NCBI RefSeq assembly: GCF_003253735.1
Contig: NZ_QKYW01000008.1
Span: forward strand, 161,927-225,926
Direction of reading: 5' to 3'
DNA length: 64,000 nucleotides
Source of the DNA: Pseudomonas sp. URMO17WK12:I2
GTDB lineage: Bacteria > Pseudomonadota > Gammaproteobacteria > Pseudomonadales > Pseudomonadaceae
In this document: positions 28,579 through 37,200 of the stretch, piece after piece
Layout: every line of letters starts with the position of its first letter
How positions within the stretch are numbered: position 1 is the stretch's first letter
Notes under the pieces: generated by a model
What the model saw: only the letters and a program-made list of their open reading frames with translations
Databases searched by the model: none
Told to the model about the DNA's origin: nothing
Position numbers and translations under genes: made by a program

Positions 28579-29301
28579 CTACCGCCGATTGATCGCTGCC
28601 ACCGGCGCCTGCTGGCACAGGCGCTTGTCCAGTTGCCCGACATACGGGTTGCCCCAGCCCATCACGCAGCCGACCAGCTGGTTGCGCTGGCGCTCCCATG
28701 GCTCGGCGGGGTAGGTCTTGTTCCAGGCGTTGAACAGTTGGCGGTTCTGCTTGGAAAGGCGCAGCTGATAGCGGTCGCTCATGTACAGGTAGGTGCGGGC
28801 GATCATGCCGCGAATCTGTTGGCGGGGCATGACCTTGCGGGCCTTGAAGTCGACCACCGTGGGGCAGGCGCCATACTGGCTGGGCTTTTGCGGCAGCCAG
28901 CCGAAGTCGTAGTTGCTGCGGTCGCCATTGACCTCGCCAATCGCCGGTACCAGGTTGTGCAGGTCAGCCTCGGCGCGGCGGTAAACGCTGTCGTTCTTGC
29001 TGCAGTTCTTGCGCCCGCCGTGCTGCCAGCACTGGCGTTGATGACCGATCTGCCAGGCCGGGACGATATGCTCCCACTCGATGCGCGCGGCGCGGTTGGC
29101 GTTCTTGCGTGGCGTGTAGCCGCAGCTTTTCAGGTCGACGCGGTTGCCCTTGAAGCTGCACCCGCAATAGAACTCCACCGACTGACGCTCGTAGAGCGTC
29201 CAGCCGATCTTCTTGGCCTGGCTGAAGCTCTGGGGTGGGGCGGCTTGCAGCGAGGTGCAGAGGGTGAGGCACAGCAGTGCGAGAAGGCTGCGAAACGGCA
29301 T
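28579..29301 (-). CDS. endA: secreted/periplasmic endonuclease I (EndA-type)
   Basis: A 240-residue protein with an N-terminal signal peptide (cleavage near residue 20, SLQA-APPQ). The Endonuclease-I (Vvn-like beta-beta-alpha-metal) core has the catalytic EWEHIVPAW motif with His78 and the metal-binding segment GEVNGDRSNYDFGW. Eight cysteines suggest periplasmic disulfides. It degrades DNA outside the cytoplasm. It is a single gene, divergent from the PspA-flotillin cluster. Confidence 0.92.
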   Translation of the reverse strand: MPFRSLLALLCLTLCTSLQAAPPQSFSQAKKIGWTLYERQSVEFYCGCSFKGNRVDLKSCGYTPRKNANRAARIEWEHIVPAWQIGHQRQCWQHGGRKNCSKNDSVYRRAEADLHNLVPAIGEVNGDRSNYDFGWLPQKPSQYGACPTVVDFKARKVMPRQQIRGMIARTYLYMSDRYQLRLSKQNRQLFNAWNKTYPAEPWERQRNQLVGCVMGWGNPYVGQLDKRLCQQAPVAAINRR

Positions 29302-29512
29302 GCGGCTTTCCTAAAAAGTGGCGCATCATACCGGCTCGTTGCGGTTTGCCAAGGCTGGCCCATTGATGGCGTCTATCTGGACGCCTGCCCGCGTTCCCTG
29401 CGACGCAGTTGGCGAACCGTCGGCGCTTTCTCGGCTAGAGTTGCTCGGCTGATCCCTCCTGGCGGGTTTCCAGTCCCAGCAAAATGACTGCCGCCAACCC
29501 GTCGATTAAATT

Positions 29513-29545
29513 ACATGTGATGTATTGAGTTGTCACATGTGATGT
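29513..29545. promoter_or_regulatory. twin operator-like repeats upstream of the DUF2170-pspA cluster
   Basis: ACATGTGATGT occurs at 29513-29523 and again at 29535-29545, exactly 22 bp (two helical turns) apart. The second lies in a perfect palindrome TCACATGTGA and the first in TTACATGTGA. A candidate promoter TTGAGT-N17-TAGTCT (29526-29553) overlaps them, so a repressor bound here would block transcription. No sigma54 promoter of the E. coli pspA type is present. Confidence 0.6.
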
Positions 29546-29560
29546 TCTAGTCTGCGTTTT

Positions 29561-30175
29561 ATGGAAAACAAATCATCTGCGCATTACCAGCGTCTTTTCC
29601 GTCAGCGTCTGCGTGAGCAGGGGTTGGTGAAGAAAGAAGTGTGGATTCTGCCCGAGCATGCCCAACGGCTCTCGGCGTTCGAAAGGAAACTGCGCCAGCC
29701 CCAGCCGGAGCTGGCTTCAATGGAGGAGGGGGTGAGCATGCCTCAGGTTTGGACTGCACAAACGTTGTTCGATGCGCTGTCGGCGACAGAGCCGTTTGCC
29801 GGTGGCCGCGCGGCTATCGAGCTGATCCAGGGTGCCGACGCCAGTCTGCACGTGACCATGACGGAATACGGTGACCTGCCGCTGTTCATCGCCGTGTTCG
29901 GTGATCAGATCGTGGTCGAGGCGCTGCTCTGGCCAGCCAGTGATGTGCGTGACCCGGCGGCCTTCAACGAAGAAGTGCTGCGCAGCCACAAGCTGTTCCC
30001 GCTGTCCTGCGTAGGGCTGGAAACCCTGCCGGACGGTCAGGCCTGCTACACCATGTTCGGTGCGCTCAGCGCTTCGTCGATCCTGCCCAATGTGGTGCTC
30101 GAGATCGAAACGCTGGCGGACAACGTGATCAAGGCTACCGAAGCCTACGAAGATTTCCTCAAGGCCAGTGCATAA
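29561..30175 (+). CDS. DUF2170 family (YjfI-like) protein, first gene of PspA-flotillin cluster
   Basis: A 204-residue soluble protein. Residues ~10-48 (RLREQGLVKKEVWILPEHA and following helix) resemble the strand-helix part of a ribbon-helix-helix DNA-binding domain. Residues ~60-200 form the DUF2170 domain with motifs FDALSAT, DLPLFIAVFGDQIVVEALLWP and LPNVVLEIETLADNVIKA (in pieces). YjfI is encoded beside a pspA paralogue (yjfJ) in E. coli, and the same pairing is seen here. No ribosome site precedes the ATG, and the transcript may be leaderless. An autoregulatory role through the twin operators is my inference. The stop is 12 bp before pspA. Confidence 0.85.
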   Translation: MENKSSAHYQRLFRQRLREQGLVKKEVWILPEHAQRLSAFERKLRQPQPELASMEEGVSMPQVWTAQTLFDALSATEPFAGGRAAIELIQGADASLHVTMTEYGDLPLFIAVFGDQIVVEALLWPASDVRDPAAFNEEVLRSHKLFPLSCVGLETLPDGQACYTMFGALSASSILPNVVLEIETLADNVIKATEAYEDFLKASA

Positions 30176-30187
30176 GGAGACATGCCC

Positions 30188-30883
30188 ATGAACGTCTGGA
30201 GCAAATTGCTGACGGCGCTGCGCGGCGGTGCCAATGAAATGGGGGAGGCGCTGGTCGATGGTCAGGCCTTGCGCATCCTCGATCAGGAAATTCGCGACGC
30301 CGATATCGAGCTGCGTAAATCCAAGGAAGCGCTGGCCGAGATCATGGCCAAGCAGAAACTGGCCGCCGAGCGCGCCAGCAAGTCGGCCGCCAAGATCGCC
30401 GAGTACGAGCAGTATGCGGTCAAGGCGCTGGAGACCGGCAAGGAAGACCTGGCTGGTGAAGTGGCCGGCAAGATCGCCAACCTGGAAATCGAGCTGAACA
30501 GCGAGCGCGAGCAAGCTGACAACTATGCGGCCAGCGTCGCCCAGTTGCGTACTGCGGTCAGCCAGGCTGAAGCCAACATCAAGCGGCTGAAGCAGCAGGT
30601 GGATACCGTGAAAGCCACCGAAAGCGTGCAGAAGGCGCAGATGGCCGTCGCCCAGCGCTATGGTGGTTCGCAAGCCAAGCTGCATACCGCCGTCGAGTCG
30701 CTGGAGCGTATCAAGCAGCAGCAGGCCGAGCGTGCGGCGAAGATGGAAGCGGCGGCCGAACTGGCGCAGGCTTCCAATCCCGACGAGTCGCTGGACGCCA
30801 AGTTGCGCGCTGCCGGTATCGTCGCTGACAAGAGCAGTGCCGACAGCGTGCTGGCGCGCCTCAAGGACAAGGCCAAGCCCTGA
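30188..30883 (+). CDS. PspA/IM30 family protein (YjfJ-like)
   Basis: A 231-residue, almost entirely helical coiled-coil protein of the PspA/IM30/ESCRT-III superfamily. It has an N-terminal amphipathic stretch (MNVWSKLLTALRGGANEMGE), long charged helices (~30-190) and a short C-terminal helix ending ADSVLARLKDKAKP. Such proteins assemble on damaged inner membrane and remodel or seal it. The ATG at 30188 is chosen over 30182 since AAGGAGA lies 7 bp before it. The neighbours differ from the classic pspABC operon. Confidence 0.92.
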   Translation: MNVWSKLLTALRGGANEMGEALVDGQALRILDQEIRDADIELRKSKEALAEIMAKQKLAAERASKSAAKIAEYEQYAVKALETGKEDLAGEVAGKIANLEIELNSEREQADNYAASVAQLRTAVSQAEANIKRLKQQVDTVKATESVQKAQMAVAQRYGGSQAKLHTAVESLERIKQQQAERAAKMEAAAELAQASNPDESLDAKLRAAGIVADKSSADSVLARLKDKAKP

Positions 30884-30955
30884 TCCAAGGGCCGCCTCGA
30901 TGCGTCATATGGTGGGGCCAGCAGGCTCCGCCATGTTTTTCAGGGATAGGAAATC

Positions 30956-31582
30956 ATGGAAATCTTCCTGCAGATCTCGCTGGCGTTTCCCACGGTCATC
31001 TTCAGCTTCCTGCTGTGCCTGGCGGTGGTCTACTGGGTCATCGTCGCGTTCGGCCTGATCGAGGTCGATGCGCTCGACGTCGAGGCCGACTCCGCTCTGG
31101 AAGGCCCGGCGGCGGCTCTCCTGTCCAAGCTCAAGCTGCGTGACATCCCGCTGACCCTGGTGCTGACCCTGGTGTTTTTCTTCGCCTGGTTCATCAGTTA
31201 CTTCGTCGATCTTTGGCTGCTCAGCCTGCTGCCGCTCGAGTGGCTGCGTTATCCGCTGGGCGTGGTAATTGCCGTGCTGGCTCTGATGCTGGCCGTGGCA
31301 CCGACCCGGCTGCTGTGCGCACCGCTGCGCCCGTTGTTTCTCAAGCTGGAAGTGACCAGCAGCAAAAGCGTGCTCGGGCAGACCGCCGTGGTGCGCAGCG
31401 GGCGGGTGACGGCAAACCATGGCGAAGCGCTGCTCGAAGATGGCGGTGCGGGGCTGATCTTGCGGGTCAGGGCTGACGAACAGCAAGGTTTCAAACGCGG
31501 CGATCGTGTCGTTTTACTGGAATACCTGGAGGCGCAGCACGCCTACCGGGTGATAACCGAAGAAGAGTTCCGGGGTATCTGA
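30956..31582 (+). CDS. yqiJ: YqiJ/NfeD-like OB-fold inner-membrane protein (DUF1449)
   Basis: A 208-residue protein with an N-terminal membrane helix (~8-32), two further helices (~61-83 and 91-115) and a cytoplasmic OB-fold domain (~135-205, SVLGQTAVVRSGRVTANHGEA and GDRVVLLEYLEAQ). This matches YqiJ, which is paired with the flotillin YqiK in enterics. NfeD/YqiJ proteins are regular partners of SPFH proteins and are thought to organise membrane microdomains. The flotillin gene follows after 235 bp containing a degenerate family-A repeat. Confidence 0.88.
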   Translation: MEIFLQISLAFPTVIFSFLLCLAVVYWVIVAFGLIEVDALDVEADSALEGPAAALLSKLKLRDIPLTLVLTLVFFFAWFISYFVDLWLLSLLPLEWLRYPLGVVIAVLALMLAVAPTRLLCAPLRPLFLKLEVTSSKSVLGQTAVVRSGRVTANHGEALLEDGGAGLILRVRADEQQGFKRGDRVVLLEYLEAQHAYRVITEEEFRGI

Positions 31583-31710
31583 GAACCCGGTCAAAGTCTG
31601 CTGCCTACCCTCGCTGTGGCGTGCACAACGGACTCGGAAAGCGCTGTTACAGATTGTAAACTGCGCCTCCTCGCCTGTTCCGCACGCGGGTGCACGCCTG
31701 CCTGGCGGCC
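31583..31710. repeat. degenerate copy of intergenic hairpin repeat family A
   Basis: Shares GTCAAAGTCTGCTGC near the left, ACTCGGAA, a central GTTACA-GAT-TGTAAAC hairpin and CCTCGCCTGTT with the elements at 17082-17201 and 40794-40935. The rest has diverged. It lies between yqiJ and the flotillin gene. The remaining ~100 bp up to the flotillin start contain only the AAAGGAGAT ribosome site. Confidence 0.5.
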
Positions 31711-31817
31711 TCTGGCTGTCAGTGCGGTGGGCCGCTGCACCGCGCAGGGTTGTCACGGACGAGACTTGGACTCAGGTTCTGAGCCGGTTCCATTCGCATC
31801 AAAGGAGATTGAGCGCA

Positions 31818-33869
31818 ATGTATAACCTTCCACCGTCGCTGATACCCGTGCTGGTCGGGGTCGGCCTGGTCGTCCTGCTGATCGTCGGCCTGCTGGCCCT
31901 GTTCAAGGCCTTCTACATCAAGGTTCCGCAAGGCACCGCGCTGATCGTCAACGACATGTCGTCCACGCCCAAGGTGCATTTCACCGGCGCGCTGGTTTAC
32001 CCGGTCATCCACCTCAAGGAGTTCATGAAGATCTCCCTGATCACCCTGGAGGTCGACCGCCGGGCCAAGGACGGGCTGATCTGCCGCGACAACATGCGTG
32101 CCGACATCACCGTGGCGTTCTACCTGCGCGTCAACGAGACCCAGGAAGACGTGCTCAAGGTGGCCAAGGCCATCGGTGTGGAGCGTGCCTCCGACCGTGC
32201 GGCGGTGAACGAGCTGTTCAACGCCAAGTTCTCCGAAGCCCTGAAAACCGTCGGCAAGCAGTTCGACTTCGTCCAGCTGTTCGAGAACCGTCAGGAGTTC
32301 CGCGACCGCATCGTCGAGGTGATCGGCAACGACCTCAACGGCTACGTGCTCGAAGACGTGGCCATCGACTACCTGGAACAGACCTCCAAGGCGTCGCTGG
32401 ACCCGAGCAACATCCTCGATGCCGAGGGTATCCGCAAGATCACCCAGCTGACTGCCGCGCAGAACGTCATCACCAATGACCTGGAGCGCAACGAAGAGCT
32501 GGCGATCAAGAAGAAGAACGTCGAAACCCGCGAGGCGACATTGGCCCTCGAGCGTCAGCAGGCCGATGCCGAAGCACGCCAGAAGCGCGAGATCGAGACC
32601 ATCCAGGCGCGTGAGCAGGCCGAGACCCTCAAGGTCAAGGAAGAAGAGCGCCTGAAGGCCGAGCAGGCCCGCATCCAGACTCAACAGGAGCTGGATATTC
32701 GCGCCGAGAATCATCAGCGCGAAGTGGAAGTGGCCCAGCAGAACCGCCAGCGTGCCGTGGTCATCGAGGTGGAGAAAGTCACCCGCGCCAAGGATCTGGA
32801 AGTTGTGGCCCGCGAGCGCGAAGTCGAGCTGCAGCGCATCGAGAAGGAAAAGGCGCTGGAAGAAGAGCGCAAGAACATCGCCAGCGTGGTGCGCGAGCGC
32901 GTCGCGGTGGAGAAGACCGTGGCCCAGGAAGAAGAGCGCATCAAGGAAGTCCGTGAGATCTCCGAAGCCGAGCGCATGAAGCAGGTCACCGTGCTCAATG
33001 CCCAGGCCGAAGCCGAGCAGGAGCTGGTGCGCCAGGTCAAGCAGGCCGAAGCCGACGAAACCCGGTCCAAGCACAAGGCGGTGGAAATCAACAACCTCGC
33101 CCAGGCCGAACTGGAAGCCGCGGCCAAGAGCGCCGAGGCCAAGAAGAAGCTGGCCGAAGGTATCGAAGCCGAGCGCGCTGCGCCCGGCCTGGCCGATGCG
33201 CGGGTACGTGAAGTCACCGCCGCGGCCAAGGAGAAGGAAGGCCTCGCCGAGGCGCGCGTGCAGGCCGAGCGGCTGATCGCCGAAGCCAAGGGCGAGCAGG
33301 AGAAGGGCCTGGCCCAGGCGCGTGTCACCGAAGCGCAGGCAGCCGCCAAGGAGAAGGACGGCCTGGCCGATGCCAAGGTGCTGGAAGAGAAACTCGGCGC
33401 CCAGGCGCGCGGCGAAGAGCAACTCGGCGCGGCCAAGGCCAAGGCCACCCAGGACCTGGGTATGGCCGAGGCGCAGGTGCTGCTGGAACGTCTGAACGCC
33501 GAGGCCGAAGGCCTGGGCAAGAAGTTCGGCGCCCTGGATGCGCTCAGCGACAACGCGCGCCAGCACGAAGAGTTCCGCATGCAGTTGGAGAAGAGCTTCG
33601 AGGAGGCCATGGCCGCCATCGCCGCCAACAAGGAAATCGCCAAGGATCAGGCCGAGGTGCTGGCCACCGCGCTGGCCAAGGCGAAGATCGAGATCGTCGG
33701 CGGCGAAGGCGACTTCTTCAACTCGTTCGCCAAGTCCCTTTCCGTGGGCAAGGCCATCGAGGGCGTGGTCGGCAAGAGCCCGGTGGTGCAGGACGTGCTC
33801 GCGCGTCTGCTGCAGGGCCGCGCCGCCGAAGCCAAGCCGGCTGCGGTGAGCGACAGCGACGCGGTGTAA
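31818..33869 (+). CDS. yqiK: flotillin/SPFH-domain protein YqiK with tandem-repeat tail
   Basis: A 683-residue protein. A single N-terminal membrane helix (~9-31) precedes an SPFH/Band-7 domain (~35-215) and a very long Ala/Glu/Lys-rich coiled coil (~220-640). Residues ~456-565 contain about six tandem 18-22 residue repeats (GLADARV..., GLAEARV..., GLAQARV..., GLADAKV...). A short conserved C-terminal block follows. Flotillins scaffold membrane microdomains and oligomerise through their coiled coils. AAAGGAGAT lies 8 bp upstream of the ATG at 31818. Fluidity/stress roles are known for relatives; the role here is inferred. Confidence 0.92.
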   Translation: MYNLPPSLIPVLVGVGLVVLLIVGLLALFKAFYIKVPQGTALIVNDMSSTPKVHFTGALVYPVIHLKEFMKISLITLEVDRRAKDGLICRDNMRADITVAFYLRVNETQEDVLKVAKAIGVERASDRAAVNELFNAKFSEALKTVGKQFDFVQLFENRQEFRDRIVEVIGNDLNGYVLEDVAIDYLEQTSKASLDPSNILDAEGIRKITQLTAAQNVITNDLERNEELAIKKKNVETREATLALERQQADAEARQKREIETIQAREQAETLKVKEEERLKAEQARIQTQQELDIRAENHQREVEVAQQNRQRAVVIEVEKVTRAKDLEVVAREREVELQRIEKEKALEEERKNIASVVRERVAVEKTVAQEEERIKEVREISEAERMKQVTVLNAQAEAEQELVRQVKQAEADETRSKHKAVEINNLAQAELEAAAKSAEAKKKLAEGIEAERAAPGLADARVREVTAAAKEKEGLAEARVQAERLIAEAKGEQEKGLAQARVTEAQAAAKEKDGLADAKVLEEKLGAQARGEEQLGAAKAKATQDLGMAEAQVLLERLNAEAEGLGKKFGALDALSDNARQHEEFRMQLEKSFEEAMAAIAANKEIAKDQAEVLATALAKAKIEIVGGEGDFFNSFAKSLSVGKAIEGVVGKSPVVQDVLARLLQGRAAEAKPAAVSDSDAV

Positions 33870-33980
33870 GCGACGGTGCCAGGCGCCAGCCGCTCCGGCT
33901 GGCGCCTGTTCCGCGATTCGGTGCGGGCCGCGCCCGCGCGTTCAGGCCATAAGGCCTGCCTCAACTACAAGGAAAGTGGC

Positions 33981-34220
33981 ATGTCGCAATCTAGAGATCA
34001 CCTGGAAATGACCTTCCGCAGCATCCAGTGCTTTGCCGATGACGGCCGCCTGGACGCCGCCGAGCTGGGCTCGCTGCTGGACATCGCCGAGCGCGATGGC
34101 GTGATCGATGACGACGAGATCCGCGTGCTGACACGCATCATCGCCCGCATCAAGCCCGATGAGCTCGACCCCGCGATGCGCGAGAAGCTCGCCGAGATCG
34201 CCCGCAAGATCGGTGCCTGA
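33981..34220 (+). CDS. TerB-like mini-protein
   Basis: A 79-residue helical, acidic protein. Two helix-acidic-helix units (CFADDGRLDAAELGSLLDIA and ERDGVIDDDEIRVLTRIIAR) recall the TerB/TerB-like tellurite-resistance fold, which binds metal through conserved acidic residues. TerB-type domains are common in membrane-linked stress and conflict systems. The start at 33981 has AAGGAAAG upstream. It lies between the flotillin and the giant ATPase (gaps 111 and 72 bp) on the same strand. The family call is by pattern only. Confidence 0.62.
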   Translation: MSQSRDHLEMTFRSIQCFADDGRLDAAELGSLLDIAERDGVIDDDEIRVLTRIIARIKPDELDPAMREKLAEIARKIGA

Positions 34221-34292
34221 GCACCGCCTCATTCGTGTCGGCCCCGTGCATGACGGGGCCTTGCTTGCAGACCGCGCAGATTCAGGAAGACC

Positions 34293-37200
34293 ATGATGTC
34301 GGACGCCCAGGCCGAAAACACCCAGCAGGATATTCTCGACAAGGCCGTAGCCGAAGGCGGCGCCTATGAGGTGCTGCACAAGCGCCTGCAGGAGCAGGGT
34401 TTGCGCCTGCGGCGCAGCACCGAAGCGCTCAACGAGCAGCGCTTGCAGGAGTTCGGCAGCAGCCAGATGGAAGTCATTGGCCGGGTGCGCATCCGTACCG
34501 AGAACAACTGCATCGCCCGCGACATCGTGCAGGTCGGTGACTGGTTGCTGTTTGGCTACAACGTGTTCCTGGGCCTGAAGAAGGAAACCGCGGTCGCCGA
34601 CGTGTTCTCCCTCTATCGCCTGGTCGAAGGCAGTGAGGGCTTTGAAGCCGAATCGATCCCGCTGGATGGCACCTTCCTGAGCCAGAGCGGCTTCGTCAAC
34701 GACTTCAACGAGCTGTACACCTACTACAAGAACACCCGCCTGCTGCAACTGGCGATCCGCGACGGCAAGCTGTTGGCCAGCTTCCAGATCGGCGAACGGA
34801 TCACCGACATCCGCGTGTTCCGCTGGTCGCTGTCGCTCGACGGCAAACAGGTGGATTACATCGACAACCGCGGCGAGCGCGATATCGCGCTGCCCGCACC
34901 CTTCGATTTCGAGTGGCAGAAGACCACCCGTGAAATGACGGTCAATGGCCGCCATCCGCACCTGAACATCCTCGACACGGTGTTCGTCGAGACGGTTGGC
35001 GGCGACCTGACCATCAAGGTCGAGAACAACACCGAGAGCGGCCAGGGCATCTACCGCGAAGAGGTGATGGACAAGACCCAGTCGCTGGACGATGCACAGA
35101 TCGAATACGCCGCCCTGGGCAGCCTGATCCTGCTCAAGGTGCTGCCCTACCGTGAAGAGCAATGGCGCTACCTGGTGTTCAACCGCCTGACCCGCAAGGT
35201 CGAGCGCATCGATGCCATCGGCCTGGCCTGCGTACAGTTGCCCGAAGACCACGGCATCATCTTCCCCGGTGGTTACTACCTGCAGAATGGCGAGCACAAG
35301 ACCTTCGAGCAATCGATGGCCGGCATGCGCTTCAAGCGCTCGGTGCGTTCGCCCAACGGCGAGGACGTGCAGTACATCTTCTACCACCCGGGCGAAGGCC
35401 GGGCGGTGTTGCTGACCTACAACATGGTCACCCGCCAGCTGCAGAACCCGATCTTCGGCCACGGCTATGCGCGCCTGGAAGATGGCCGCATGGTGATCTT
35501 CTCCGCCGAGGGCGATGAGCCGACGCGCATCCACCCCATGCAGGTCTGGCAGACGCCGTTCGAGAGCGAGGAATACGCCGCCCGCCAACCGGCGCGTAGC
35601 GGCTTCTTCGGGCGCATCGGCAATGCCGAACTGGTGCGCGGGGTGTCCGACCTGTTCAACCTCAGCCGCGAGATCGACAGCCGTGAAGTGTCGGTGGCGC
35701 GCTACAGCCTGTTGTGCCAGAACACCCGCCGGCTGTTCGATATCTACCACTGGCTGAGCGACCCGCAATGCGCCGAGCTGGCGCCGCTGCTGCGCGAGAT
35801 CGCCGCCACCGGCGAGCTGGTGCTCGACGAGTTCGAGAAGGTCGAGAGCATTCGCCAGCAGTCCGCCGCAGCCATGGCCGAGGCCGAAAGCCGGCAGAAG
35901 GTGCTGCTCGAAAGCGTGCGTTCGGATACCTGGGACAAGGTCGAGCAATACGTCGACGCGCTCAATGCGATCACCGCCCAGCGTGGCCAGCTGCTGACCA
36001 TCCGCGACTATCGCTACATCGACGTGGCGCGCATCGACGCCATGGAAACCGCGCTGCTCGAGGCCCGCGACCAGACCGCCGCGGCCACCTCGCGCTTTCT
36101 CGCCGGCGACGCCGCGCTGCAGCCCTATCACCACAACCTGCAACTGCTCGACGAGCAGGCGCAGAAGGCCGAGAGCGTCGCGCAACTGGCCGAGCCGCTG
36201 GCCAGCCTCAACGAGATGGCCGGCAACCTGGACATGCTGTCCGGCCTCATGGCCTCGCTGCAGATCGACGACGCCACCGAGCGCACGCGCATCGTCGACG
36301 CCATTTCCGAGGTGTACGCCAAGCTCAACCAGGCCAAGGCGCGCGCCGAGCAGCGCCGCAAGGGCCTGGGGTCGGCGGAAACCGTGGCGCAGTTCGGCGC
36401 CCAGTTCAAGCTGTTCAGCCAGAGCATCACCAATGCCCTGGCGCTGGCCCAGGATCCCGAGCGCTGCGACGAGCAGTTGTCGCGGCTGTTGGTACAGCTC
36501 GAGGAGCTGGAGAGCCAGTTCGGCGATCACGAGCAGTTTCTCGGCGACATCCTGGCCAAGCGCGAGGAGTTGCTGGAAACCTTCGAGGCGCACAAGCAGA
36601 GCCTGCTCGACGAACGCCAGCGCAAGGCCCAGGGCCTGCTCGACGCCGCGCGGCGGATTCTCGACAGCCTTGGTCGACGCACCGCCAAGCTCACCGAGGC
36701 TCAGGAGCTCAACGCCTTCTTCGCCGCCGACCCGCTGATTCTCAAGCTGCGTGAGCTGGCCGAGCGCCTGCGCGAGCTCAAGGACAGCGTCAAGGCCGAT
36801 GACGTCGAGGCGCGCCTCAAGGCCGCTCGCGACCAGGCCGTGCGTGCGCTGCGCGACAAGAGCGAACTGTTCGAAGCCGGTGGCGACGTCATCAAGCTGG
36901 GGCCGCGCCACCGTTTTGCGGTCAACACCCAGGAACTCGACCTGACCCTGTTGCCGCGTGGCGACGGCTTGTTCCTGCACCTTACCGGCACCGATTTCCT
37001 CGAGCCGCTGCACGATGCCCAGCTCGAGGGCCTGCGCGATTACTGGCAGGTGAGCCTGGAGTCCGAATCGGCCGCGCTGTATCGCGGCGAATACCTGGCC
37101 GGCCTGGTGCTCGACGCGGCGCTACGCGCTACCGATGGCCTGAGCCTGGATCAGCTCAAGGCGCACATGAGCCAGCCGGATGAGCTGATCAAGCGTATTC

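Noticed and set aside
29302..29512. possible small RNA in the endA-DUF2170 gap
   Set aside because: No promoter-terminator pair or GGA-type repeats could be identified, so nothing specific supports it.
33942..37013. 1023-codon minus-strand frame under the giant ATPase
   Set aside because: Antisense to a gene with Walker motifs and a good ribosome site; its translation shows no family features.
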